Shown: positions 1-7,761 of the stretch, piece by piece
How the letters are laid out: every line of letters starts with the position of its first letter
Position numbering within the stretch: position 1 is the stretch's first letter
NCBI GenBank assembly: GCA_038253135.1
Contig: JBBSHJ010000085.1
Coordinates: 1 to 14,151 of the forward strand
Direction of reading: 5' to 3'
DNA from: JBBSHJ01 sp038253135
Lineage (GTDB): Bacteria; Actinomycetota; Actinomycetes; Mycobacteriales; QHCD01
Length of the DNA stretch: 14,151 nt
The notes under the pieces: generated by a model
The model's database searches: none
What the model was told of the DNA's origin: nothing
What the model saw: only the letters and a program-made list of their open reading frames with translations
Made by a program: the position numbers and the translations under genes

Positions 1-1065
1 CCGGCGGACGGCGCGCGCCCGCCCGGCCCCCCGCCCGCCCCCGCCCCCCGCCCCCCCCCCCCGCACCCCGGCCGCGCCCGCGCGGGCGATGATGACGCCG
101 GCCAGCAGGCCCCCGACGACCGGTGCGGCCCAGACGAGCGTGCTCGCGGCGCTGGCGTGCTCCCCCCGCGGCAGCGCGGCGAGCAGCGGGAAGGACGGCA
201 CGACGCCGACGTGCGCTCCCGACGCGGCCACCGAGGTGCCGGAGCCGATCACGAAGCCGGTGCCGACGGCGTACGCCGACGCGTAGACCGCGGCGCTCGG
301 CGCGTAGAGGACGCAGAGCACGGCGAGCAGGAACCCGCCGGGGATGCCGGTGCCGAGGCCGTGCGCCAGGTCCGCGGCGCGGCCGGTGGCGAGCGCCAGT
401 GCGGCGGCGACGAGGAGAGCACCAGCGGAGAGTACGACGGCCAGGGCCGCGCCGGCGCCGCGCAGCGCGACCGGCACCTGGGCCGGCAGCCGGTAGCCAG
501 TCAGTGCCGGCCAGAGCCGGGCCGCCGTACCCAGGCCGATACCGCCGGCGACGAGGGCCGCCAGCGCGGCCCAGCCGATGACCGAGAACCGCGCGACGTG
601 CAGCGCGCTGGTGCTCGTGCTCGCGACGATCAGGCCGGCCAGCAGGGCATAGGTCGCGACGAAGGTGGCGAGCAGCTCGGCGGCGGCCCGCAGCCGAGCC
701 CGCTCGCCGGCCACCTCGCGAACGGCGCGGCCGAGGCGGACCCCGCCGTGGGCCAGCAGGGCGACCGGGAGGGCGAGCAGGCCGAGCGGGGTGAGCCCGA
801 GGTGCAGGGCGGTGCTGCCGCTGCCGACGTGCAACGGGGTGCGGTGGGCGAAGGCCCAGACGCTGCCGATCGAGCGCATCGCGGCGAGGGTGGAGACGGC
901 GCTGCGCGAGTCGGTGCCCCACGCGGCGAGGACGATCGCCGCGACGACCACGTAGCCGACCAGCGCCGCGACCAGCGCGCGCAGCAGCGCCTGGCGCAGC
1001 GGGACGGACGACGGCTGGCGGGCGTCGTACCGGCGCAGCGTCGGCCGGCTGAGTACGTCGCTCAC
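1..1065 (-). CDS. PerM-like (DUF6350) polytopic membrane protein, 3' partial
   Basis: An open frame of 355 codons starts at GTG 1065 (VSDVLSRPTLRRYDA) and runs off the window without a stop, so the C-terminus is missing. The translation is a chain of Ala/Leu/Val-rich membrane segments separated by short polar loops (for example AALVGYVVVAAIVLAAW, LLATFVATYALLAGLIVAS, GGFLLAVLCVLYAPSAAVYASAYAVGTG split between loops). The late block with GTSVAASGAHVG and FPLLAALPRGEHA, followed by a membrane segment, resembles DUF6350 proteins such as mycobacterial PerM, which is linked to cell division and persistence. Position supports this, because perM lies beyond sucCD and the DUF5336 gene in mycobacteria. 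After the last membrane segment the frame enters a Gly/Arg-only stretch encoded by poly-C/G. No strong ribosome site is seen; the GTG was chosen because similarity-like sequence begins there. The family call is fairly sure, the function is inferred. Confidence 0.75.
   Translation of the reverse strand, partial: MSDVLSRPTLRRYDARQPSSVPLRQALLRALVAALVGYVVVAAIVLAAWGTDSRSAVSTLAAMRSIGSVWAFAHRTPLHVGSGSTALHLGLTPLGLLALPVALLAHGGVRLGRAVREVAGERARLRAAAELLATFVATYALLAGLIVASTSTSALHVARFSVIGWAALAALVAGGIGLGTAARLWPALTGYRLPAQVPVALRGAGAALAVVLSAGALLVAAALALATGRAADLAHGLGTGIPGGFLLAVLCVLYAPSAAVYASAYAVGTGFVIGSGTSVAASGAHVGVVPSFPLLAALPRGEHASAASTLVWAAPVVGGLLAGVIIARAGAAGVRGGGAGGGGGRGAGRARAVRR
28..75. repeat. Homopolymeric C-rich tract (12 C at 51-62)
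   Basis: The first 75 bases are almost only C and G, with a run of 12 C at 51-62 and several runs of 4 to 6 C around it. On the minus strand it encodes the Gly/Arg tail of the PerM-like gene. Such a tract is prone to slippage in cells and to error at contig ends. Confidence 0.8.
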
Positions 1066-1124
1066 AGCTGGTAACTCTGTCAGCCGAGGCGGGTGGTCCC
1101 GGCGAGGCGCGCCGCGAGATGCCC

Positions 1125-1157
1125 AGTGGCGGGCCTCCGCGAAGGAGACCCGCCACT
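1125..1157 (-). terminator. Hairpin between DUF5336 gene and perM-like gene
   Basis: Inverted repeat AGTGGCGGG (1125-1133) and CCCGCCACT (1149-1157), a perfect 9-bp stem; inner CTCC/GGAG could add four pairs. It sits 16 bases past the stop of the DUF5336 gene. There is no T-run, so it could be a weak or factor-assisted terminator or an mRNA 3' stabiliser. Confidence 0.45.
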
Positions 1158-1173
1158 CGATGGCTCGCTGGTG

Positions 1174-1938
1174 CTACTGGTTTTGGCCGCCCTGCTGGTC
1201 ACCGGCCGGAGGCTGGTAGCCCTCGGCGCCCTGCGGGCCGCCCGATGGATTCTGCGGCGGCGGCTGGTAGCCCTGGTATCCCTGCTGGCCGCTCGCGGGC
1301 GGCTGCGGAGCCTGGTATCCGCCAGGCTGCTGGCCGCCGGGCTGCGGCGCCTGGTAGCCGCCCTGCTGTTGCGGCGCCTGGTAGCCGCCGGGCTGCTGGT
1401 GGCCCTGTTGCGGGTAGCCGGGGTACTGCTGCTGGGGCTTGGCTCCCCCCATCCCGGCAAGTGAAGGGATGACGCCCTTCTTCTCCAGGAACGCGGCCGT
1501 AAAGGCGCCGGCCTGCAGAATCGTCGTGATCAGCGCGAGGATCAGGCCGATCTTGGTGCCGGGCACCTGATCGCCGTGGCCGACCATCATGCCGAAGCTG
1601 ATCAGCACCGCGCCGGCGGCCAGTCCGGCGGCCATGTAGGCCTGCAGGGTGGCCGCAGCCTTGTGCTCGCTCCTGACGAGGAGACCCGCGGCGCCGACGA
1701 CGCTGGCGGCAAGGGCGAGCGCGATGACGCCGGCCCCGAATCCACTGAAGCCCTTGATGCCGTCGAACCAGTTGAGGAAGCCCCAGATCCAGGTCAGCAC
1801 ACCGAGCGCGGCGCCGATGATCTCGAAGAGGGGGAGCGCCGAACCGCCTGCGGATGGTGCCGAGCGCCCGGGCGCCTGCTGCGGGGCCTGATACGCGCCC
1901 TGCTGTCCCTGGGCGTCCGGAGGGCTGTAGCCAGACAT
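1174..1938 (-). CDS. DUF5336 four-helix membrane protein with Q/G/Y/P repeat tail
   Basis: The protein has 254 residues. ATG at 1938 was chosen because AAGGAG stands 8 bases upstream; in-frame starts further out lack such a site. A short polar N-terminus with one GAYQAPQQAPG unit is followed by four predicted membrane helices, roughly residues 35-57, 66-88, 98-120 and 129-151. The tail, about 155-254, is disordered and built from repeats of GYQAPQ, PGGYQAPQ and QGYQGYQPPPQ. This architecture and the position next to sucCD and perM match DUF5336 proteins (Rv0954, the 34-kDa antigen homologue family), which in mycobacteria are connected with the cell envelope and growth; biochemical activity is not established. 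It is separated from the perM-like gene by 108 bases holding a hairpin, and from sucD by a 485-base gap, so it probably has its own promoter. Confidence 0.85.
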   Translation of the reverse strand: MSGYSPPDAQGQQGAYQAPQQAPGRSAPSAGGSALPLFEIIGAALGVLTWIWGFLNWFDGIKGFSGFGAGVIALALAASVVGAAGLLVRSEHKAAATLQAYMAAGLAAGAVLISFGMMVGHGDQVPGTKIGLILALITTILQAGAFTAAFLEKKGVIPSLAGMGGAKPQQQYPGYPQQGHQQPGGYQAPQQQGGYQAPQPGGQQPGGYQAPQPPASGQQGYQGYQPPPQNPSGGPQGAEGYQPPAGDQQGGQNQ

Positions 1939-2423
1939 CGTCGAGTCTCCTTGCCGGCGGTTCACAGATGCCGCCTGTGCGTCGGTCGGTATGTGTGGCG
2001 AGGCGAGGCGGGGGCCTCGTCGCCGGTCGGGACGGGCGTGCGTTGGTGGCACACACCCTACCGTGGCTCGGCCGCAAAGCGCGGCTAATCGGCTGCGCCA
2101 CGATAGGCCTGGGTCTCGCCACGATCGTCGGGACGCTGCTCGCCACGCTGCGGTACGGCGGGTCGCCGGCTCGCGGTTCGAAGGGATCGGCAGCTGCCGG
2201 TTCAGGCCCGCTGATGCGGCGGCTGCCTGCGTGCCGTGGCATTCTCTCGACGCGGTGGCGGACGGAGGTGGCGGTGGCGGCGAGCGGCACGGGATCCGGC
2301 TCCGGATGGCGCTCCTGCGGGTCGACGGCCTCTACGCTCGTCTCTGGGCGGCGTACCCCGGCGCACCGAGCCGGTGCACCCCGTGCACTCCTGATCCCGG
2401 GTGCGACCGCGGCAACCGCCGCG
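1939..2423. other. 485-base gap without a supported gene
   Basis: No frame here has credible start, codon pattern or family motifs. The left end holds the ribosome site and presumably the promoter of the DUF5336 gene. The right end holds small GC hairpins just past sucD: CGCGGC-AACC-GCCGCG at 2408-2423 and GTGCAC-CCC-GTGCAC at 2374-2388. One plus-strand frame contains a hydrophobic run around 2080-2160 but no reason to think it is translated. Confidence 0.5.
2408..2423 (-). terminator. Short GC hairpin immediately after sucD
   Basis: A 6-bp stem CGCGGC/GCCGCG with loop AACC abuts the sucD stop codon at 2424. A second hairpin, GTGCAC-CCC-GTGCAC, lies at 2374-2388. Neither has a T-run, so the termination role is a guess from position. 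Confidence 0.3.
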
Positions 2424-3305
2424 TCAGGAGACCATCTCCCGCAGCAGCGCCGCGGTCGCGCTGGGCGTCTTGCCGACACGGACGCCGGCGGCCTCGAGCG
2501 CTTCCTGCTTGGCGGCGGCGGTGCCGGCCGAGCCGGACACGATGGCGCCGGCGTGGCCCATCGTCTTGCCCTCCGGTGCGGTGAATCCGGCCACGTAGCC
2601 GGCGACCGGCTTGGTGACGCTGGCCGTGATGAATTCGGCCGCCCGCTCCTCCGCGTCGCCGCCGATCTCACCGATCATCACGATGGCCTCGGTCTCCGGG
2701 TCGTCCTGGAACGCCCGCAGGCAATCGATGTGCGTCGTACCCACGACGGGATCGCCCCCGATGCCCACGCAGGTGGAGAAGCCGATGTCCCGCAGCTCGT
2801 ACATCATCTGGTAGGTCAATGTGCCTGACTTGCTGACCAGCCCGACCCGGCCGGCCTTGGTGATGTCCGCGGGAATGATGCCCGCATTGCACTGGCCGGG
2901 GCTGGCGACGCCGGGACAGTTGGGGCCGACGATGCGGGTCTTCTCGCCCCTGGCGACGTTGTAGGCCCAGGCCGCGGTCGTGTCATGCACCGGGATGTTC
3001 TCGGTGATCACGATGCACAGGCCGATCTCGGCATCGATCGCCTCGAGCATGGCGTCCTTGCTGAAGCGTGGCGGCACGAACTGCACGCTCACGTCGGCGC
3101 CGGTCTCGGCCATCGCCTCGGCGACGGTGCCGAAGACCGGCAGCCGCTTGCCGTCCAGCTCGGCCTTCTGCCCGGCCTTGCGGGCGTTGACGCCGCCGAC
3201 GAGGTTGGTGCCGGCGCGCAGCATCCGGGCGCCGTGCTTCATGCCCTCGGAGCCGGTGAGACCCTGGACGATGACCCTGCTCTTGTCGGTCAGGAAGACG
3301 GCCAT
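2424..3305 (-). CDS. sucD: Succinyl-CoA synthetase (ADP/GDP-forming), alpha subunit
   Basis: The protein has 293 residues, normal for the family. With SucC it interconverts succinyl-CoA and succinate with nucleotide phosphorylation in the TCA cycle, in the cytosol. The N-terminal CoA-binding Rossmann domain has VIVQGLTGSEG (residues 11-21) and GTNLVGGVNARKAG (32-45). VGPNCPG lies at 126-132. The phosphorylated catalytic histidine is H251 in KTMGHAGAIV. ATG 3305 lies 5 bases beyond the sucC stop, with GGAG overlapping the end of sucC, so the two are translationally linked. No anomalies are seen. Confidence 0.98.
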   Translation of the reverse strand: MAVFLTDKSRVIVQGLTGSEGMKHGARMLRAGTNLVGGVNARKAGQKAELDGKRLPVFGTVAEAMAETGADVSVQFVPPRFSKDAMLEAIDAEIGLCIVITENIPVHDTTAAWAYNVARGEKTRIVGPNCPGVASPGQCNAGIIPADITKAGRVGLVSKSGTLTYQMMYELRDIGFSTCVGIGGDPVVGTTHIDCLRAFQDDPETEAIVMIGEIGGDAEERAAEFITASVTKPVAGYVAGFTAPEGKTMGHAGAIVSGSAGTAAAKQEALEAAGVRVGKTPSATAALLREMVS

Positions 3306-3310
3306 CGCGA

Positions 3311-4489
3311 TTACGCTCCCTGCGCCGCGAGCTCGGCGGCCCGCTCGGCCGCTCCGTCCATGGTGTCGACCTGCGTGACGCCGTCGAGCGCGGCGCCGGT
3401 CAGGATCCGGCGGCCCTCCTCGGCATTGTTGCCGTCGAGGCGCACGACGAGTGGTCGGGTCACCGCCTCCCCGCGCTGGCCCAGCAGGCCGAACGCGGCC
3501 ACGATGCCGTTGGCGACCGCGTCGCACGACGTGATGCCGCCGAAGACGTTGACGAACACGCTCTTGACGGCCGGGTCGGAAAGGATCACCTCGAGGCCGG
3601 CGGCCATGACCTCGGCACTCGCACCGCCACCGATGTCAAGGAAATTAGCCGGCTTCACACCGCCGTGCTTCTCTCCTGCATAAGCGACGACGTCGAGTGT
3701 CGACATGACCAGTCCCGCGCCGTTGCCGATGATGCCGACCTCGCCGTCGAGCTTGACGTAGTTGAGGTCCCGCTCCTTGGCCTTGGCCTCGAGCGGGTCG
3801 GCGGCCTCCTTGTCGGCGTACGCCGCATGGTCGGGATGCCGGAACTCCGCGTTGTCGTCAAGGCTCACCTTGCCGTCGAGACACATGACACCGCCGTCGG
3901 GCATCTGCACCAGCGGGTTGACCTCGACCAGCGTCGCGTCCTCCCCGATGAAGACGTCCCAGAGCTTGACGACCACCTCCGCGACGCCGTCGGCGATCTC
4001 GGCCGGGAACCGTGCCGCGGCGACGATCCGGGCCGCGGTTGCCTTGTCGACGCCGGTGCCGGCATCGATGGGGATCCGGGCCAGCGCCTCGGGCTTGGTT
4101 CGCGCGACCTCCTCGATCTCCACGCCACCCTCGACCGAAGCGATGGAGAGGTAGGACCGGTTGGACCGGTCGAGCAGGAACGAGAAGTAGAACTCCGACG
4201 CGATGTCCTTGGCCTCGGTGACGAGCACCCGGCGTACGACGTGGCCCTTGATGTCGAGGCCGAGGATGGCGGCGGCCTTCTGCTCGGCCTCGGCCGGGTC
4301 GCCGGCCAGCTTGACGCCACCGGCCTTGCCCCGCCCGCCGGTCTTGACCTGGGCCTTGACGACGACCTGGCCGCCCAGCTCCTCGGCGATGGCGCGCGCC
4401 TCGGCCGGCGTTGTCGCGACCCTGCCGCGTTGCACGGGCAGGCCGTGCCTGGCGAAGAGCTCCTTGGCTTGGTACTCGTACAGATCCAC
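3311..4489 (-). CDS. sucC: Succinyl-CoA synthetase, beta subunit
   Basis: The protein has 392 residues, the usual length. It starts with MDLYEYQAKELF, the standard N-terminus of the family, from a GTG codon at 4489 with GGAGGA about 9 bases upstream. The ATP-grasp domain carries KAQVKTGGRGKAGGVK (45-60) and the metal-binding EVNP (189-192). The C-terminal CoA-ligase domain has IGNGAGLVMSTLD (254-266), NFLDIGGGA (282-290) and NVFGGITSCD (314-323), which contacts the active histidine of SucD. It binds the nucleotide and succinate and determines nucleotide preference; ATP or GTP cannot be told from sequence by eye. It is first gene of the sucC-sucD operon. Confidence 0.98.
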   Translation of the reverse strand: MDLYEYQAKELFARHGLPVQRGRVATTPAEARAIAEELGGQVVVKAQVKTGGRGKAGGVKLAGDPAEAEQKAAAILGLDIKGHVVRRVLVTEAKDIASEFYFSFLLDRSNRSYLSIASVEGGVEIEEVARTKPEALARIPIDAGTGVDKATAARIVAAARFPAEIADGVAEVVVKLWDVFIGEDATLVEVNPLVQMPDGGVMCLDGKVSLDDNAEFRHPDHAAYADKEAADPLEAKAKERDLNYVKLDGEVGIIGNGAGLVMSTLDVVAYAGEKHGGVKPANFLDIGGGASAEVMAAGLEVILSDPAVKSVFVNVFGGITSCDAVANGIVAAFGLLGQRGEAVTRPLVVRLDGNNAEEGRRILTGAALDGVTQVDTMDGAAERAAELAAQGA

Positions 4490-4537
4490 GGGGCCGTGTC
4501 CTCCGCGTCGAGGTGGCTGGGCTGATACCTGCCGGCG

Positions 4538-4568
4538 AGCCTAGTCAGCCCGCTCCCGGCTACGGCAA
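4538..4568 (-). promoter_or_regulatory. Possible sucCD promoter
   Basis: On the minus strand TTGCCG (4568-4563) and TAGGCT (4543-4538) are spaced 19 bases apart, about 50 bases before the sucC GTG. TAGGCT fits the actinobacterial TAnnnT minus-10 pattern. The spacing is longer than ideal. Confidence 0.35.
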
Positions 4569-4612
4569 CCAGCCCGCTCGCTCCGCTCCCCCTACCCGCC
4601 GTTGACTGGCCA

Positions 4613-4653
4613 CTCTTGGCTGCCGACACGACGGCGGTACAAGCAGCCAAAAG
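4613..4653. terminator. Inverted repeat between the B12-subunit gene and sucC
   Basis: CTCTTGGCTGC (4613-4623) pairs with GCAGCCAAAAG (4643-4653), 10 of 11 positions, over a 19-base loop. It lies in the 248-base gap 4490-4737, about 85 bases past the end of the B12 gene. Terminator of that gene is the simplest reading; a regulatory site for sucCD is possible. The rest of the gap shows no gene. Confidence 0.4.
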
Positions 4654-4737
4654 TACGGTACGACGAGCGGACGAGGGCGGAACGGAACCGAGGGGGACGA
4701 ACGATGACGGGAGACACATGAGGAAGCGGGGCCGGGG

Positions 4738-5163
4738 TCAGACGGACGTGCGGGCGTGCGCGCGGACCCACCCCACGATGGATTCCATCGTGGCTCCAGG
4801 GGTGAAGATCTCGGCCACACCAATGGCCTTGAGCTCGGGAATGTCCTCGTCGGGAATGATCCCGCCGCCGAAGACCACGATGTCGGTCGCATCCTGCTCC
4901 CGGAGCAGGTCGAGCACCCGGCGGAAGAGCGTCATGTGCGCACCGGAGAGGACAGACAACCCGACGCAGTCGGCATCTTCCTGAACCGCGGTCGTGACGA
5001 TCTGCTCCGGGGTCTGGTGCAGGCCGGTGTAGATGACCTCCATGCCGGCATCGCGCAGCGCCCGCGCGACGATCTTGGCGCCGCGGTCGTGCCCGTCGAG
5101 GCCGGGCTTGGCGACGACAACCCTGATAGGGACCCTGATCCGGGCGGCACCACTGTGGGTCAT
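4738..5163 (-). CDS. Stand-alone cobalamin-binding subunit of an acyl-CoA mutase (IcmB/MCM small-domain type)
   Basis: The protein has 141 residues and is a single B12-binding Rossmann-like domain. The base-off/His-on signature is complete: D23-x-H25-x-x-G28 in KPGLDGHDRG, S70-x-L72 in GLSVLSG, and the GG of VFGGGIIPDEDIP (97-109). H25 would be the lower cobalt ligand. Its length and VVVAKPGLDGHDRGAKIVARALRDAGMEVIY-like start match IcmB and the C-terminal domain of methylmalonyl-CoA mutase, which rearrange isobutyryl/n-butyryl-CoA or methylmalonyl/succinyl-CoA. No large (substrate-binding) subunit is in the window, so the partner must be elsewhere. ATG 5163 has GGAGG 4 bases upstream. It is divergent from the SDR gene, with only 66 bases between. 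Which acyl-CoA it serves is not decidable here. Confidence 0.9.
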   Translation of the reverse strand: MTHSGAARIRVPIRVVVAKPGLDGHDRGAKIVARALRDAGMEVIYTGLHQTPEQIVTTAVQEDADCVGLSVLSGAHMTLFRRVLDLLREQDATDIVVFGGGIIPDEDIPELKAIGVAEIFTPGATMESIVGWVRAHARTSV

Positions 5164-5209
5164 TGGCCCTCCGCTGCTCCTTCGCTTCCTGAGCGAACCC
5201 TACTGCCGG

Positions 5210-5230
5210 CACCCTGTCAGGATCAGGGTG
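5210..5230. promoter_or_regulatory. Operator-like inverted repeat at the SDR start
   Basis: CACCCTG (5210-5216) and CAGGGTG (5224-5230) form a perfect 7-bp inverted repeat with a 7-base spacer, one helical turn half to half. The right arm ends on the first base of the proposed SDR start codon. It sits in the 66-base divergent gap shared with the B12-subunit gene. It could be a repressor site or an mRNA hairpin over the SDR ribosome site. Confidence 0.4.
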
Positions 5231-6000
5231 TGGCAGAGAGCACCCGCACCCGGGAAAGGCCGGTCACCATCGTCACCGGCGCCAGCAAGGGCATCGGCGC
5301 CGCGACCGCGCGACGGCTCGCGGCGGACGGGCACGACGTCGTGGTCGGCTATTTCGGCGACGAGGCCGGTGCCCGCGGCACGAGCGAGGCCATCACAGCC
5401 GCCGGCGGGACGGCGCTCGCACTGCGGGCCGACGTGACGACCGAGGACGGGGTCGCCACCCTCTTCGGCGCCACGATCGAGCAGTTCGGTACGCCGACCG
5501 GGCTGGTCAACAATGCCGGCGCGACGCTGCACATCGGCGACCTCGCCGAGACCCCGGTGGACGTCGTACGCCACGTCCTCGACCTCAACCTGCTCTCGGT
5601 GGTGCTGTGCTGCCGGCGGGCGGCGCAGGTCATGCCGCCTCGGTTCGGCGGCAACGGCGGCGCGATCCTCAACATCTCCTCGGCCGCGGCGACGCTCGGT
5701 TCCGCGCACGAGTACGTCCACTACGCCGCGGCCAAGGCGGGAGTCGACGCCCTGACGGTCGGCCTGGCCGCGGAGCTGGCCGGCGACGGCGTACGCGTCA
5801 ACGCGGTCGCCGCAGGCATTGTCCGCACCGGCATCCACGCCGCCGCCGGGGATCCGGGCCGAGTGGACCGTGCCGGCGCCGCGGTGCCGCTCGGGCGGGC
5901 AGGCGAGGTGGCGGAGATCGCGGCGGCCGTCGCGTTCCTGCTCGGTCCGGACTCGTCGTACACGACCGGCGCGATCCTGCGGGTGGCCGGCGGCAGGTGA
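5230..6000 (+). CDS. SDR-family NAD(P)-dependent oxidoreductase (FabG-like)
   Basis: The protein has 256 residues from GTG 5230, normal for classical SDRs; AGGATCAGG just upstream may act as ribosome site. Longer in-frame reading upstream overlaps the B12 gene and is unlikely. The cofactor motif TGASKGIG is at 16-23, D68-V69 for the adenine side, NNAG at 94-97, N120, the catalytic serine in NISS (150/151), and Y165-x-x-x-K169 in YAAAK. All four catalytic-tetrad positions are present. The C-terminus has VNAVAAGIVRTGIH and the TGAILRVAGG ending. Residues after strand 2 (YFGDEAGA) lack an acidic residue at the strand end, which leans towards NADP(H), an inference only. Substrate is unknown; the fold is that of ketoacyl reductases and sugar/alcohol dehydrogenases. 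Confidence 0.93.
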   Translation: MAESTRTRERPVTIVTGASKGIGAATARRLAADGHDVVVGYFGDEAGARGTSEAITAAGGTALALRADVTTEDGVATLFGATIEQFGTPTGLVNNAGATLHIGDLAETPVDVVRHVLDLNLLSVVLCCRRAAQVMPPRFGGNGGAILNISSAAATLGSAHEYVHYAAAKAGVDALTVGLAAELAGDGVRVNAVAAGIVRTGIHAAAGDPGRVDRAGAAVPLGRAGEVAEIAAAVAFLLGPDSSYTTGAILRVAGGR

Positions 6001-6021
6001 GCGGGCCTCAGGTGCCACTAC

Positions 6022-7206
6022 TCAGGCGCCGGTACGACGCTCCCCCGCGGCGGCCGCGGCGGCGGCCAGCACGAGCACCAGGCCCGCGGCCACCGGTTCG
6101 GCGACCGTGCCGAACGTCGTACCGAGGTCGGGGGACCGGCCGACGACGACGGCGTTCTCGACCGCGATGCCGAGCAGCACGCACCCCAGGACCAGCCACA
6201 CGGTGACGACGGCGAGGCGCGGCCGCAGCGTCGGCGCGACCGCGCAGGCCACGACGATCAGTGCGACGAAGGCCAGCTCACCGGTCAGCTGCCAGCCCGA
6301 CGCCTGCGTGACCCCGGCCGCCGCGATGCCCAGGGCCGAGCTGCTGGGCCCGGCTCCGAAAGCGATCACCGTGCCGGCGCCGACGACGAGCCCGGCCGAC
6401 GCGAAGGCCGGCCGGCGCCGGTCGAACCGGCCGTCGTCCTCCATCACGGTGTCGGCCCACGACGCATAGGCCGCGAGCGCGCCGAGCACCGCCCCGAGCG
6501 CGGCGACGATCGCCACGACGAGCCCAGGGCCGACCGAGTAGCTCGTGGCCGGCACGGCCTGACCGGGCACGGGCAGGTCGAGCGCGGACCGCGCTCCGGT
6601 GTCGGCGAGCCAGAGCCAGTGGATCAGCTGCCCGACGCCCAGCGCCCCCGCGGCGCCGACGGCGGCCAGCCCGAGCCGCGGCAGCCGGCCGGCCATCGTG
6701 GCGGCGCCGAGCAACACGAGCACGATCGCGGCCGGCAGCCAGCCGAGGAACCCGAGCGCGCCGAGCCCGCGGCCGATCCGATGCCCGCCGGTGGTGCCGA
6801 GCGGGAGCAACGGGCGGATCGCGAGGGCGAGACCGGCGATCGCGGCGAGCCCGCCCGCCGTGCGGGCGAGGGCCGGCGTACGGCCGATCACCAACGAGTC
6901 GCGGCGCCCGGATCCGGCGTCGCCGGTCGCCACGGCCAGGTCCGGACCGGCCGCGACGGCCGCGGCGGCGACCGCGGTGCCGGCCATCCGGCCGCCCGGC
7001 GGCTCGGCGTCGGCCGCCACTGGTGGCGGCGGGCCGATCGGCCGGCGCGACTTCGGCCGCTCCGGTCGCCGGGCCGTGGGCTTGCCGTCGCGCCGGGATC
7101 CGGCCGCGCCGGTGACGGCCCGGATGCTGCCGGGGATCTGCTTGATCGTCGGTGGGCTGCTGCGGCTGGATCGGCGCTTGCCCGACTTCCCTTTCCGCCC
7201 GGTCAT
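6022..7206 (-). CDS. Unrecognised polytopic membrane protein with basic N-terminus
   Basis: The protein has 394 residues; I do not recognise a family. Residues 1-60 are rich in Lys, Arg, Ser and Pro (MTGRKGKSGKRRSSRSS) and should stay in the cytoplasm. From about 110 on there are seven or eight hydrophobic stretches, around 116-134, 148-170, 178-192, 218-246, 258-276, 310-325, 332-350 and 370-390, with a loop carrying WADTVMEDDGRFDRRRP at 240-256. Ala, Gly, Leu and Val dominate and no catalytic motif is visible. ATG 7206 was preferred over a start 17 codons upstream because the basic N-terminus begins there and TAGCGT at 7219-7214 is placed as a minus-10 for a nearly leaderless transcript. 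It converges with the SDR gene with 21 bases between stops. Confidence 0.7.
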   Translation of the reverse strand: MTGRKGKSGKRRSSRSSPPTIKQIPGSIRAVTGAAGSRRDGKPTARRPERPKSRRPIGPPPPVAADAEPPGGRMAGTAVAAAAVAAGPDLAVATGDAGSGRRDSLVIGRTPALARTAGGLAAIAGLALAIRPLLPLGTTGGHRIGRGLGALGFLGWLPAAIVLVLLGAATMAGRLPRLGLAAVGAAGALGVGQLIHWLWLADTGARSALDLPVPGQAVPATSYSVGPGLVVAIVAALGAVLGALAAYASWADTVMEDDGRFDRRRPAFASAGLVVGAGTVIAFGAGPSSSALGIAAAGVTQASGWQLTGELAFVALIVVACAVAPTLRPRLAVVTVWLVLGCVLLGIAVENAVVVGRSPDLGTTFGTVAEPVAAGLVLVLAAAAAAAGERRTGA

Positions 7207-7343
7207 TGCTCCGACGCTAGCAACCGGCCCGAGGGCGCTCTGACCGCCGCGCGGCACCAGTGCCTGCGGGACACGAGTACCCCTCGCCGTCGCTGTGATT
7301 GTCTCCCTGCTGTGACCGCAACCCGATCGTCGAGCGGAACGGC

Positions 7344-7654
7344 TCAGAATAGAGCTCGCAGGTAGCGGATCTCGTCAGCGGTCACGCCCCAGACCCGCTC
7401 CTCTCGCCGAGCGGCGTCAGGGCTCCGGCGCTCAGCCCGGTAGAAGGGTTCCGTCCGCTTGTTGCCGACCAGGACCTACGGCAACTCCTCTCGGAAGCCT
7501 GCCCGCCGAAGGCGTTCGGGAGCGTCGGCGATCAGCAGCCGAACCACGCCCGAACGCCAGTGGTGAGGTCGACGTAGAGCCCGTGGAGTCGACCCCGTGC
7601 ACCTACACGGAATGCAAACCTGACCCGGGGCAACCGAGCGAGCGTCGCCGCCAC
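7344..7654 (-). pseudogene. Frameshifted and stop-interrupted small gene, family unknown
   Basis: A GTG at 7654 with CAGGTAG upstream opens a 40-codon frame with protein-like composition (VRFAFRVGARGRLHGLYVD then TTGVRAWFGC) that stops at 7532. One frame over, the text continues as RLLIADAPERLRRAGFREEL, meets TAG at 7478-7476, and goes on in the same frame as VLVGNKRTEPFYRAERR to WGVTADEIRYLRALF and a TGA at 7346-7344. One base shift plus one in-frame stop would thus restore a protein of about 100 residues. I do not recognise the family. The alternative, that these are chance open stretches, is less likely given the continuous protein-like sequence across frames. Confidence 0.45.
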
Positions 7655-7761
7655 TTTCTACCTGATCACCACAGCGGTGTTCTACGAGCATTTGTCGGGT
7701 GCGGACGAATTCTGCGACTCGGCTGTTCTTCCGGGAATCCGGGGCGTTGATTCTGTCCTCG

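Noticed and set aside
122..175. Frameshift in the PerM-like gene at the six-C run near 163
   Set aside because: Careful counting keeps the frame (LPRG then EHASAAS), so the gene is continuous there.
157..1074. A 305-codon plus-strand open frame opposite the PerM-like gene
   Set aside because: Composition is Arg/Gly/Ala/Glu shadow sequence; the minus frame has clear membrane helices.
1854..2828. Plus-strand open frame with a hydrophobic run (about 2080-2160) spanning the gap and sucD
   Set aside because: It continues antisense through sucD, has no ribosome site near the hydrophobic part, and no recognisable family.
3665..4525. Plus-strand frame of 286 codons opposite sucC
   Set aside because: Shadow of the SucC frame, with a composition of Leu, Val, Asp and Gly typical of antisense to GC-rich genes.
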